A stretch of DNA of 20,422 nucleotides from JBQTIU01 sp052387815 (GCA_052387815.1 JBQTIU010000036.1:1-20422); one strand, 5' to 3'. Numbered from the stretch's first letter, positions 1-7,024 are shown. Program-made: numbers and translations. The notes: generated by a model not told the origin, from the sequence alone.

Positions 1-70
1 CTCCGCTTCGCGCGCCGTCCGCTTGCCCTCGGCCGCCGAGTCGATGACTCGCCCCGAGCGCGGCGGCCAA

Positions 71-125
71 CAAAGCGGACATTTGATGTGCTACAAAACC
101 CGGACATTTTAACTTGCTACGGACA
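71..125. mobile_element. Probable terminus of an IS21-like insertion sequence
   Basis: Two imperfect direct repeats of about 25 bp each combine GGACATTT (77-84 and 102-109) with TGCTAC (89-94 and 115-120). A third GGACA (121-125) ends in CA. Multiple short terminal repeats and TG...CA ends are features of IS21-family elements. The transposase genes would lie to the left, outside the window, so the family is an inference. The end falls about 70 bp before the start of the gamma-glutamyltransferase-like gene. Confidence 0.45.
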
Positions 126-194
126 GCCCCCGCTTGCCAGTCCGGCGTCGTCCCTGTAGGCATCCCTCAGCAAGGGGAAACCGGCCGACCAACC

Positions 195-1784
195 ATGCTC
201 AATACGCCCCGCGCGTTGCGTGGCATGATGACCGCCCCGCATCACCTCGCCGCCGAGGCCGGTCTTCGCGTGCTGCGCGAGGGCGGCAACGCCATCGAGG
301 CGATGATCGCCGCGGCCGCCACGGCGGCGGCGGTCTATCCGCACATGAACAGCATTGGCGGCGACGGCTTCTGGCTGGTTGCCGAGCCCGGCCGAGCGCC
401 GCTTGCCATCGACGCCTGCGGCGCGGCCGGGGCCGCGGTCGGCGCCGAGCTGTACCGCCGCCACGGCCTCGCCGAGATCCCGGCGCGTGGGCCCCTGGCC
501 GCCAACACCGTCGCCGGCACGGTGGCCGGCTGGGGCGTGGCGCTGGAGGTCGCCCGGGCCTGGGGCGGCATGCTGCCACTCGCCCGGCTGCTCGAGGACG
601 CGATCCACTACGCGCGTGACGGGGTGCCGGTGACGGCAAGCCAGGCCTCCTTCACTGGCCTGAAGCGCGACGAGTGCCGGGAGGTGCCGGGCTTCGCCGC
701 GACCTTCCTGGAGAACGGCGCCGTGCCGGCAGTCGGCTCGACGTTCAAGCAGCCCGCGCTGGCGCGCACGCTGGCTCGCATCGCCGCCTCTGGAACCGAG
801 GATTACTACCGCGGCGAGCTGGCCCGCGCGATCGCCGCCGGCCTGGCGCGCGCCGGCAGCCCGCTGGCGGCCGGCGACCTCGCCGGCACGCACGCGCGCC
901 AAGTCGAGCCGCTGTCCTTGAAGGTCAAGTGCGGCGTGCTTTACAACCTGCCCCCGCCCACGCAAGGGCTTGCCTCGCTCCTCATCCTCGGCCTGTTCGA
1001 CGGCCTTGACGTCGCGGCAGCCGACAGCTTCCCCTTCGTCCACGGCATCGTCGAGGCGACCAAGCTCGCGTTCCGGGTCCGCGACCGCCACCTCGGCGAC
1101 CCTGCCTACATGGCGAGCCCGGCGGCCGAACTCTTGGCGCCGGCGCGCATATTGGCGCTCGCCCGGCAGTTCGATGCCGCGCGCGCCGCCCCCTGGCCGG
1201 CGCCCGCCGATGCCGGCGACACCGTCTGGATGGGATGCATCGACGGCGTGGGCCGCGCGGCGAGCTTCATCCAAAGCCTTTACTGGGAGTTCGGCTCGGC
1301 TGTGGTGCTCGCCGACACCGGCATCCTGTGGCAGAACCGCGGCGCGAGCTTCCGCCTCGACCCCGGCGCGCCGAACGAGCTCAAACCCGCTCGCCAGCCG
1401 TTCCACACCCTCAATCCGGCGCTGGCGCGCCTTAGCGATGGCCGGACGATGGTTTACGGCGCCATGGGTGGCGACGGCCAGCCGCAGACCCAGGCGCAGA
1501 TCTTCTCGCGCGTGGCCATGTTCGGGGCCGAGCCGCAGGCGGCGGTGAGCGCGCCGCGCTGGCTGTTGGGGCGTACCTGGGGCACGGCGACGACCAGGCT
1601 CAGAATCGAATCCCGCCTCGACCCGGGGGTCGTGCGCCGGCTCGCCGAGGCCGGCCACGATCTCGAGGTGGTGGCGCCGTTTTCCGACCTCATGGGCCAT
1701 GCCGGGATGGTCGTGCGCGGGCCCGCGGGGCTGCTCGAAGGGGCCGCCGATCCGCGCGGCGACGGCGCGGCGGTGGGGTTCTAG
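195..1784 (+). CDS. Gamma-glutamyltransferase family protein
   Basis: This is a member of the N-terminal nucleophile gamma-glutamyltransferase family. These are made as one chain that cleaves itself into large and small subunits and transfers or hydrolyses gamma-glutamyl groups, as in glutathione use. The N-terminal block with AEAGLRVLREGGNAIEAM and NSIGGDGFW is typical of the large subunit. The likely nucleophile is Thr343 in DTVWMGCID, where the family usually has a T-T/S-H-like motif, so this is a divergent subgroup. YGAMGGDGQPQTQAQIF is the conserved small-subunit glycine motif. No signal peptide is seen, so a cytoplasmic location is likely. The frame stays open to an ATG at 114, but that codon lies in the putative insertion-sequence end and adds non-homologous residues. 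ATG 195 follows AAGGGGAAA and is preferred. At 529 residues the size is normal. The exact substrate is unknown. Confidence 0.85.
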   Translation: MLNTPRALRGMMTAPHHLAAEAGLRVLREGGNAIEAMIAAAATAAAVYPHMNSIGGDGFWLVAEPGRAPLAIDACGAAGAAVGAELYRRHGLAEIPARGPLAANTVAGTVAGWGVALEVARAWGGMLPLARLLEDAIHYARDGVPVTASQASFTGLKRDECREVPGFAATFLENGAVPAVGSTFKQPALARTLARIAASGTEDYYRGELARAIAAGLARAGSPLAAGDLAGTHARQVEPLSLKVKCGVLYNLPPPTQGLASLLILGLFDGLDVAAADSFPFVHGIVEATKLAFRVRDRHLGDPAYMASPAAELLAPARILALARQFDAARAAPWPAPADAGDTVWMGCIDGVGRAASFIQSLYWEFGSAVVLADTGILWQNRGASFRLDPGAPNELKPARQPFHTLNPALARLSDGRTMVYGAMGGDGQPQTQAQIFSRVAMFGAEPQAAVSAPRWLLGRTWGTATTRLRIESRLDPGVVRRLAEAGHDLEVVAPFSDLMGHAGMVVRGPAGLLEGAADPRGDGAAVGF

Positions 1785-3043
1785 CGCACGTAGAGGTGGA
1801 CTTCGTTGCTCTGGACGCCGGCGCTGGTGGTGGCGGACAGGGTCACACGCTCGGGCGGCAGGCCCATATCGGTGAGCGAGCGCAGCACGCTCTCCGCCTG
1901 GCGCTTGGCGGTGGCCGAGGCGAGCGCCACTTGCGACTGGTTGCCGTGGCCGGGGCTGACCGCGACGAGGTCGAAGGCGGCCTCGGGTCGCACTTCGAGC
2001 GCGCGGCTGACCGCCGTATATAGGGCCTGCTCGTAGGCCGGGTTCTGGCGGTCGAAGCGGATCACGACCAGCGGCCGCCGGCCGGCGGCGGTGGCTGCGG
2101 GGCTGGCCGCCGTCGGCGCGGCGCCTGGCGCGGCGCCGAGGCGCGGCGGCGACCCGTCGCTGGGCGGCACCGCGGCAAAGGCGCGATTGGCGAGCCCGCT
2201 GCCGAACAGTTCGCCGTTCTTGATCGCCACCGAGAGGGCCGTCATGTTGGCCCGCTCGCGGCCGACATAGGCGGATTGCCGGTTGACGTCCTCGCTCAAT
2301 TCGTTGAGCAGCCGGTCGATCGATACCACGGTGCGGTTGACGTCGTCCTCGAGCGCGGCGAGCGCGCGATGGTCCTCGTCGACCGCGCCCGACAGGCTGT
2401 AAGCGGCGCGGGTCGATTCGAGAAGGAAAGCCGCCATCGCCGCGTCGGCCGCGACCTGGTTCGAGAGCTGCGACATGCGCCCCAATTCGGCGCCGATGCG
2501 GTCGAGCTCCTGGGTCGCCTGGTTCCATTGCCCCTGGAGGATCGGGTTGCCGGGCGTGGTGCCGACCTGGAGGCGCGCATTGATGGCGGCGATGGTGGCG
2601 TGATAGCGCTGGGCGGTTCCCACCGCCTCGTTGCGCATTTGCCCCAAACCCGCGCTGCGGGCGGCAACCGAGCCCTGGAGACGCTGGACCTCGTCGCGCA
2701 TCTGGATTGCCCGCTGGCCGACCGCAGTCGCTGAGGCGGGCGCGCTCGGCGCCTGGGCGATGGCTGGCCCGCGCACGGCGGTCCCCGCGGCGGCGGCCGG
2801 CGAGGTCGTGGGTTGGGGATCCTGCTCGGCCGGGGAGGGCGGGATGGCGATCTGCTGGCGTGGCGGTTGGCCGGCGGCCTGGCTGGCGCGCGGGTCGCCG
2901 CCGGACAGCGACGGCCACAGCGAGTCCGAAACAAACGTACAGCTCGACAGCAGGACCACCAGCCCCGCCAACCCCGCCAACCCCGCCAGGCGCCGCGCCG
3001 GCGGGCGGGTCGATCGGAAAACCGCCAAAACGTCAGCGTACAA
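1781..3043 (-). CDS. Lipoprotein with helical region and C-terminal OmpA-like domain
   Basis: The predicted product has a basic N-terminus, a hydrophobic (AGL)3-rich stretch and a lipobox ending VLLSSC, so it should be lipidated at that Cys and sit in the envelope. A low-complexity Ala/Pro linker follows. Next is a long heptad-like helical region with LNELSEDVNRQ and similar Leu/Glu/Arg repeats, and finally about 100 residues resembling an OmpA-type peptidoglycan-binding fold (LVVIRFDRQNP, AKRQAESVLRSLTDMGLPPERV, ending in EVHLYVR). No good ATG lies near the signal peptide. TTG 3043, after a G-rich GGGGG, was chosen, and TTG 3028 is an equal alternative. The frame is open further upstream into the tRNA, but that part is not protein-like. 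It is convergent with the transferase gene, and the two stops overlap in CTAG. The specific role is unknown. Confidence 0.7.
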   Translation of the reverse strand: MYADVLAVFRSTRPPARRLAGLAGLAGLVVLLSSCTFVSDSLWPSLSGGDPRASQAAGQPPRQQIAIPPSPAEQDPQPTTSPAAAAGTAVRGPAIAQAPSAPASATAVGQRAIQMRDEVQRLQGSVAARSAGLGQMRNEAVGTAQRYHATIAAINARLQVGTTPGNPILQGQWNQATQELDRIGAELGRMSQLSNQVAADAAMAAFLLESTRAAYSLSGAVDEDHRALAALEDDVNRTVVSIDRLLNELSEDVNRQSAYVGRERANMTALSVAIKNGELFGSGLANRAFAAVPPSDGSPPRLGAAPGAAPTAASPAATAAGRRPLVVIRFDRQNPAYEQALYTAVSRALEVRPEAAFDLVAVSPGHGNQSQVALASATAKRQAESVLRSLTDMGLPPERVTLSATTSAGVQSNEVHLYVR

Positions 3044-3294
3044 TACCCAACCCCCGTCACGACTCTCGGTGCCGAAACCGGATGCTCCGGCCGGTCCGAA
3101 CGGTCGAGCCCGCAATGGTAGCCAATGGCGGGGCTGGGGACAAGCCGAAAACAGCGGCGATTTCAAGGCCAAACCCCGGAACTCCCTGGGCTCGCCTGTG
3201 GCCGCCCGCCCGGTCCTTGCCAGCCCCGGGCGATTTAAGTAACGTCCGCCGTACTTTCGGCCGCGGGGCATCGCACAGGTGGCCCCGGGGCCGG

Positions 3295-3371
3295 GCGCCC
3301 GTAGCTCAATTGGATAGAGCATCAGACTACGGATCTGAGGGTTAGGGGTTCGAGTCCCTTCGGGCGCGCCA
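3295..3371 (+). tRNA. tRNA-Arg, anticodon ACG
   Basis: A complete 77-nt cloverleaf is visible. The acceptor stem is GCGCCCG/CGGGCGC, the D-arm is GCTC...GAGC, and the anticodon stem is TCAGA/TCTGA around the loop CTACGGA, giving anticodon ACG (read as ICG, decoding CGU/CGC/CGA). The T-loop is TTCGAGT, the discriminator is G, and CCA is encoded. Its 3' part from the anticodon stem onward is the integration site of the adjacent mini-element: 52 bases recur at 5417-5468. It differs from the tRNA at 12590 at only two positions. Confidence 0.97.
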
Positions 3372-3374
3372 ATC
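3323..3374 (+). repeat. attL-like repeat inside tRNA-Arg
   Basis: This is the left copy of a 52-base direct repeat running from the 5' side of the anticodon stem through CCA plus three bases. The right copy is at 5417-5468 with two mismatches, CCCTTC here against CCTCTC there. A tRNA anticodon-to-3'-end repeat flanking an integrase gene is the classic signature of tyrosine-recombinase integration, with the island supplying a replacement tRNA 3' end. Confidence 0.9.
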
Positions 3375-3444
3375 TTTCGATGGCCTGGGCGAAATCCAGA
3401 GACGGCCCGGTTGAGCCGGGGAAGTGGACCCGGTCTGTGGGACC

Positions 3445-3534
3445 CCGGGATATCCCCGGCACAGGAGAGGAAGTTGGAGGGAGCCGGAGCTCCGGGGTCC
3501 CGGCCAGAACTCCCAATATCCCTCGGGGATATTG
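3445..3534. repeat. Palindrome cluster between tRNA and hicB
   Basis: Three inverted repeats lie within 90 bp. They are GGGATATCCC (3447-3456), CCGGAGCTCCGG (3484-3495) and CAATATCCC-tcg-GGGATATTG (3514-3534), a perfect 9-bp stem. The last sits 33 bp past the hicB stop codon and could end minus-strand transcription, although no T-tract follows. The shared GGGATAT core could instead mark protein-binding sites at the attL end. No gene is supported here. Confidence 0.5.
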
Positions 3535-3566
3535 CCGGCCGCCTTTCTCAGTCGGCGTCCTGGATG

Positions 3567-3785
3567 TTACTCGGCGGCGTAAATGGCCGGCCGATAACGT
3601 GCCTTGGGGACCGGTAGGCCATCTTCCTTGGCGACCGCGAGCCAGCCTTGCATCGCCTTCTCGACCTCTGCCAAGGCTTCGGCCGGCGTGTCGCCGAACG
3701 CCGAGCAGGATTTCAGGTCCGGCACGTCCGCGACCCAGCAGCCGTCGGCGTCCGACCAGAAGATATTGATGTGGTAGCGCTTCAT
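3567..3785 (-). CDS. hicB: HicB-family antitoxin
   Basis: This 72-residue protein starts MKRYHINIFWSDADGCWVAD and continues VPDLKSCSAFGDTPAEALAE. That is the partial RNase H-like HicB fold that binds and neutralises the HicA mRNA interferase. No separate C-terminal DNA-binding domain is present, so it is the short form. Its ATG overlaps the hicA stop as ATGA (4-nt overlap), indicating translational coupling in the order hicA then hicB. It lies in the tRNA-Arg mini-element downstream of the integrase. The frame is open upstream for hundreds of codons, including in-frame ATG 4019, but that stretch reads across hicA and the integrase in the wrong frame and is not homologous. The gene appears intact. 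Confidence 0.88.
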   Translation of the reverse strand: MKRYHINIFWSDADGCWVADVPDLKSCSAFGDTPAEALAEVEKAMQGWLAVAKEDGLPVPKARYRPAIYAAE

Positions 3786-4019
3786 GAATTGGCCTCCATC
3801 CGCAAGCCGTATTCTTCCACCATTTCGAGGAATTGCGCCACTTGGTAGGGCTTGGCCTCGCCTTTTCGGGGTTGCGGGCTCAAGGGGCGCGGGACGGCCG
3901 GATGCCGGAATATCCAGTGGCTCCCGGTCGTCCGCCGGTGCACGAACCCGAAGGCTTCGATCCGCCGCACGAAATCCGCAAAGGCGATCTTCCGGCTGCC
4001 GGCGGCGATCTTCTCTCAT
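3782..4019 (-). pseudogene. hicA: HicA-family toxin gene with a damaged start
   Basis: HicA is a small double-stranded-RNA-binding-fold mRNA interferase. The frame from 4015 down reads EKIAAGSRKIAFADFVRRIE, then GFVHRRTTGSHWIFRHP with the expected catalytic His in GSH, and KGEAKPYQVAQFLEMVEEYG near the end. This matches the HicA subfamily closely. However, the natural ATG at 4019 is out of frame: the coding frame meets TGA (4018-4016) immediately, and no ATG, GTG or TTG follows before GTG 3970. Two bases are missing from a GA run (ATGAGAGAAG where ATGAGAGAGAAG would restore MREKIAAG). Starting at GTG 3970 would remove the first helix. The active-site part remains, so a weak truncated toxin (3782-3970) cannot be excluded. 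Confidence 0.75.
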
Positions 4020-4045
4020 GTCTTGAGCGGGCGCATGATCGGCCG

Positions 4046-5225
4046 TTATCGCTGGTGTCGCCGTAACTCGACAACCGGCGCGCCGGTTCGTCCCGCGAGC
4101 ACTGCGGCAATCTTGCCTGCGGCGCGGTCGGCGACGGCGCGCACCGGATGGTCGGCAATATAGGCGTAGCGTTCGGTTGTCCGGCTCTGCTGGTGACCAA
4201 GCGCCTTGCCGACGAGAAAGAGACTGTCGCCGCCGGCCACGGCAATCGAGGCGAAGGAATGCCGCAGGTCGTGGATGCGCACGCCGGACCATCCCGCCTT
4301 TTTCCGGAGCCGTTGCCAGATGTTCTGAATGCCGACGAAATGCCCGTCGCCGCGGTCGGCCGGAAGGACGTAGGGGCTTCCATCTTGGCGCGGCAGATTG
4401 GCGAGCAGCTCGAGCACCACAGCGCCGAGCGGGATCACCTTGGCGCCGGGCTTGCTGTCCGGCAGGCGCAGGCAGCCGCGCTCGAAATCCACCCAATCCC
4501 ATTGCAGGGTGAGGATTTCGGACAGACGCGCGCCGGTGAGGATCAAGAGCCGTAGAGCGGCTAGCGCGGACTCCTACTCCGCCACGGCGGGAAATCTGCG
4601 CTGCCGAAAGGAACCGCTCGCGCGCCTTTACCGGGTCGGGCTCGATCGGGCGGGTAGGATTGGCGCCATCGGCGCGCAGGCCCCATTTTTCGGCGAGAAT
4701 GAACATGCTATGGAGCAGGGCCAGCGCGCGGTTCGCGGCGATGGGGGCATGCTGAAGGCTGCGATGCCAGCGGGCTACGTCGGCTTTGGTTACGTCGGCA
4801 ATCCGCATCGGTCCGAACGTGGGGATGACCAAGCGGCGAAGGTTGCGGCGGTCCTCGTCGAGGGATCGCGGTTTCTTTCGCGGCTCGGCGTACTCGGCAA
4901 GATAGGGTTCCGCCAACTCGGCGACCGTCTGTGCCGTGCGATCTTCGTCCCGCTTTGTCGCCGGATCGCGACCTTGCGTGATTTCGCCGAGCATGCGCCG
5001 GGCCGCGCGGCGCGCCGTCTCGGGCGTCCGCGGCGCGCCATGCTTGCCTATGGTGATCCGGCGCCGCCGGCCGCCGTGGCGATATTTGATGAAATAGCTC
5101 TTGATGCCGGACGGCATGACCCGGAGCCCGAAGCCCGGCACCTCGCCGTCCCAGAGGATCGCGGGCGATCCATCGGCACGCGGCGGCGGCGAATGCACGG
5201 TGCGCATCGTGAGGCGGCCCGGCAT
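4046..5225 (-). pseudogene. Tyrosine recombinase/integrase (P4-type), frameshifted
   Basis: The first part (5225 to about 4590) has the DUF4102 arm-binding domain with VPGFGLRVMPSGIKSYFIKY and TIGKHGAPRTPETARR. It is followed by the core-binding SAM-like domain (ADVARWHRSLQHAPIAANRA). The catalytic domain follows in another frame (about 4570 to 4046). It has Arg in LTGARLSEIL, HDLRHSF, LGHQQ, and the nucleophile Tyr in TTERYAYI. The two halves are separated by a frame change near 4565-4600, and the catalytic frame also has a TAG at 4574-4576. A few conserved residues between the halves also seem missing, suggesting a small deletion. Start ATG 5225 follows AAGGA. The enzyme would have inserted the element into the flanking tRNA-Arg, but as read it cannot be made as one chain. 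Confidence 0.88.
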
Positions 5226-5376
5226 GATTCGATTTCCTTACCCTGTTGGAAGCAAAAGTCTGGAAACAATCTGAGGGTTTCGTGCCACCACGGTGCAACC
5301 ACACGAACCGATTCTGCCGGAGCGGCACGGAAAGGCAAATCGCATCCAATGCCTTGGTTCAGGCTATAAAATCATA

Positions 5377-5396
5377 GGAACGGAAAGAAACGGAAA
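5377..5396. repeat. Tandem 10-bp repeat next to attR (possible integrase arm sites)
   Basis: GGAACGGAAA and GAAACGGAAA are adjacent with 9 of 10 identical bases, one helical turn apart. They lie 20 bp inside the right att repeat and upstream of the integrase start, in an AT-richer patch (5365-5400). P2/P4-type integrases bind short direct repeats near att sites, so these are plausible arm sites. No binding can be shown from sequence alone. Confidence 0.45.
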
Positions 5397-5416
5397 TCCC
5401 AAGAAACGCGCTGTTC

Positions 5417-5468
5417 CAGACTACGGATCTGAGGGTTAGGGGTTCGAGTCCTCTCGGGCGCGCCAATC
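5417..5468 (+). repeat. attR-like repeat (displaced tRNA-Arg 3' end)
   Basis: This copy matches 3323-3374 in 50 of 52 bases and includes the ACG anticodon loop, T-arm and CCA. There is no 5' half, so it is not a functional tRNA. The two mismatches change the T-stem 3' strand from CCCTT to CCTCT, and both still pair with AGGGG. It marks the right end of the mini-element and is probably the original chromosomal 3' end. Confidence 0.92.
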
Positions 5469-5476
5469 CCCCGTCA

Positions 5477-5497
5477 ACCGGTCGAGCCCAGACCGGT
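5477..5497 (+). terminator. Hairpin after displaced tRNA end
   Basis: ACCGGTC-gagccca-GACCGGT forms a perfect 7-bp stem ten bases after the attR copy. It has no clear T-run. It may be the original terminator of the tRNA-Arg gene, now separated from it by the mini-element. Confidence 0.4.
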
Positions 5498-5636
5498 CGC
5501 CGCGGCTGGCGATCCGTCCGGGAGCGCTTGGTTGTCACGTTCTGCAAATCGGCCGTTGCAAGCTCGGTGGCGCGCGCAGGCGGAGCGGGGCGCTGGCTCG
5601 AATCGGGCGCACGCCCCTTGCGGCCGCGTTGTCCGT

Positions 5637-6110
5637 CTACTTCAGCGCCTCGGCGCCCGCCTTGGCAACGACGCCGTCCTGCGGCGAGGTGACGCCGGAA
5701 ACGCCGATCGCGCCGACGATCTGCCCCCCATGCGTGAGCGTCAAGCCACCTTCGATCATCACGACGTCGCGGTTCAGCGTCATCACGGCTATACGGCCGC
5801 CCGCGACCGCGTCCTCGAGCGCCTTGCTGGGCCGCTTGAAGAACATCGCCGCGCGCGCCTTGCCCACCGCGATGTCGGAGCTTGCGAGCTGCGTGCCGTC
5901 GCGCCGCTCGAGGTACATGAGGTTGCCGCCGTCATCGACGATGGCGACGACCACCGTCCAGTTGTTCTTCTCGGCCTCCGCCATCGCCGCGGCGGCGATC
6001 TTCTTCGCCTCGGCGATGCTGAGCGCCTTCTTGTCAAGCATCTGCGCGCTGGCCGCGCCGGCCGCGATCAACGCCGCCGCGACTAGCATCGCAACGAGTC
6101 TCCCCCTCAT
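5637..6110 (-). CDS. Secreted GlcG/HbpS-family heme-binding-like protein
   Basis: The N-terminus (MRGRLVAMLVAAALIAAGA then ASA-Q) is a good Sec signal peptide with cleavage near residue 22, so a periplasmic location is expected. The mature part has the GlcG/HbpS pattern: LDKKALSIAEAKKIAAAAMA, VVVAIVDDGGNLMYLERRDG, KARAAMFFKRPSKALED and GGQIVGAIGVSG. Members bind heme or are encoded near glycolate and diol enzymes, but the family has no single agreed activity. At 157 residues it is of typical size. ATG 6110 follows AAGGGAG at good spacing. It is transcribed in the same direction as the exonuclease gene upstream (54 bp apart) and may be expressed with it. Confidence 0.85.
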   Translation of the reverse strand: MRGRLVAMLVAAALIAAGAASAQMLDKKALSIAEAKKIAAAAMAEAEKNNWTVVVAIVDDGGNLMYLERRDGTQLASSDIAVGKARAAMFFKRPSKALEDAVAGGRIAVMTLNRDVVMIEGGLTLTHGGQIVGAIGVSGVTSPQDGVVAKAGAEALK

Positions 6111-6163
6111 GTGTCTTCTCCCTTTGGTTTGTCGACGCCGCCCCTGCGACAGGTCTTGGACCT

Positions 6164-6664
6164 CTATATTGACGCACCTATGCGCTGGGCTGCAAGTACG
6201 ATGTTCGCGCAGGCCTCGGCGTCCGAGGCCGCATCATGATGCTTCAGGGGAATACCCAGCTTTCCGCAAACGTCCGGCAGTGTGGTCGGGTAGATGTTCC
6301 AAACCTGGCGTGCGAGCCGGACGGTGCAGACGAATCGCTTGCGCGGCGATGCCACACCGGCCGCGCCGCAACATGCACGCAGCACGCCGGTGTCGAACGG
6401 GGCATTGTGCGCAGCAAGAAATTCCGCGTTCTTGAGGACCTTCGAGAGGTCCGGCCACAGCTCGGCAAAAGTCGGTTGGTCCCGCACGTGTCGCCAAGCG
6501 ATCCCATGGATGTAGGTGAAGATGAATTCCCGGCGCGGCGGGCGAATCAGGCGGTGGACGCGGTCGATGATCCGACCGCGCTCCGCCAACACGATGCCGA
6601 GGGCGCAAGCGCTATCGGGACAATGATCCGCGGTTTCAAAATCGATCGCCGCAAACCGAGTCAC
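6164..6664 (-). CDS. DEDDh-family 3'-5' exonuclease
   Basis: This protein has the exonuclease fold of RNase T and the DNA polymerase III epsilon subunit. Counting from GTG 6664, the motifs are Asp8 and Glu10 in AIDFETAD, Asp91 in HNAPFD, and His143 with Asp148 in HHDAASDAEA. These form the metal-binding DEDDh set. At 166 residues it is a stand-alone exonuclease domain without polymerase-binding extensions, so a role in DNA repair or RNA trimming is possible but unspecified. GTG 6664 was chosen because GGGGAG lies six bases upstream and homologues usually start at TRFAAIDFE. ATG 6694 adds ten residues and has no clear ribosome binding site. Confidence 0.88.
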   Translation of the reverse strand: MTRFAAIDFETADHCPDSACALGIVLAERGRIIDRVHRLIRPPRREFIFTYIHGIAWRHVRDQPTFAELWPDLSKVLKNAEFLAAHNAPFDTGVLRACCGAAGVASPRKRFVCTVRLARQVWNIYPTTLPDVCGKLGIPLKHHDAASDAEACANIVLAAQRIGASI

Positions 6665-6712
6665 CCCTTGCTCCCCGCCGCTTTGACGCCGCATGGCGAG
6701 CGCCCGATACGG

Positions 6713-7024
6713 CTAAATTGCCGCACCGGGAGGACGCCGTAAAGGTAGAGAAGGCGGCGTCGAGGCGGCACGGCCCGGTCGGGATGTTCTTGCGCCGGTC
6801 AGCGAATCCTCTGCAGTCGATACCCGCGTGCCGGGCCTTGAGCGCGTCGGGAACAGGGGCCGCGAGGCTTCGGATATGCGCTCGAGGTTGCGCTCTACAG
6901 CGTCGCAAATCCTCCGGTCCGCGACATAGGTCTCGAACGTCATCTCCGCGCTATAACGGCGGATCGCCTCGATCCCTTCGAGGATTTGACGCAACCGGCT
7001 CGCGATGCGGCCCGACGCCGTCAT
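6713..7024 (-). pseudogene. hepT: HepT-like HEPN toxin gene, frameshifted
   Basis: The start (MTASGRIASRLRQILEGIEA, then DRRICDAVERNLERISEASR) matches the N-terminal helices of HepT/DUF86 HEPN RNase toxins. After about 6875 this frame loses similarity, while the neighbouring frame gives PVPDALKARHAGIDCRGFAD, the expected continuation. A frameshift therefore splits the gene. Further on, the catalytic Rx4-6H region that should follow reads KNIPTGPCRLDAA with no such motif, so more small indels or substitutions are present. The ATG overlaps the stop of the mntA-like gene by 4 nt (ATGA), the usual order for MntA-HepT pairs. The RNase activity should be lost. Confidence 0.75.

Noticed and set aside
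117..2918. A 933-codon open frame on the minus strand
   Set aside because: It is antisense to the transferase gene and then out of frame through the lipoprotein gene. Its product is Arg/Gly/Ala-rich without any motif, as expected from GC-rich third-position bias.
3322..3516. A small minus-strand frame ending GLEPLTLRSVV
   Set aside because: That ending is the translation of the antisense of the tRNA-Arg itself. The same artefact appears at the attR copy (5359-5547).
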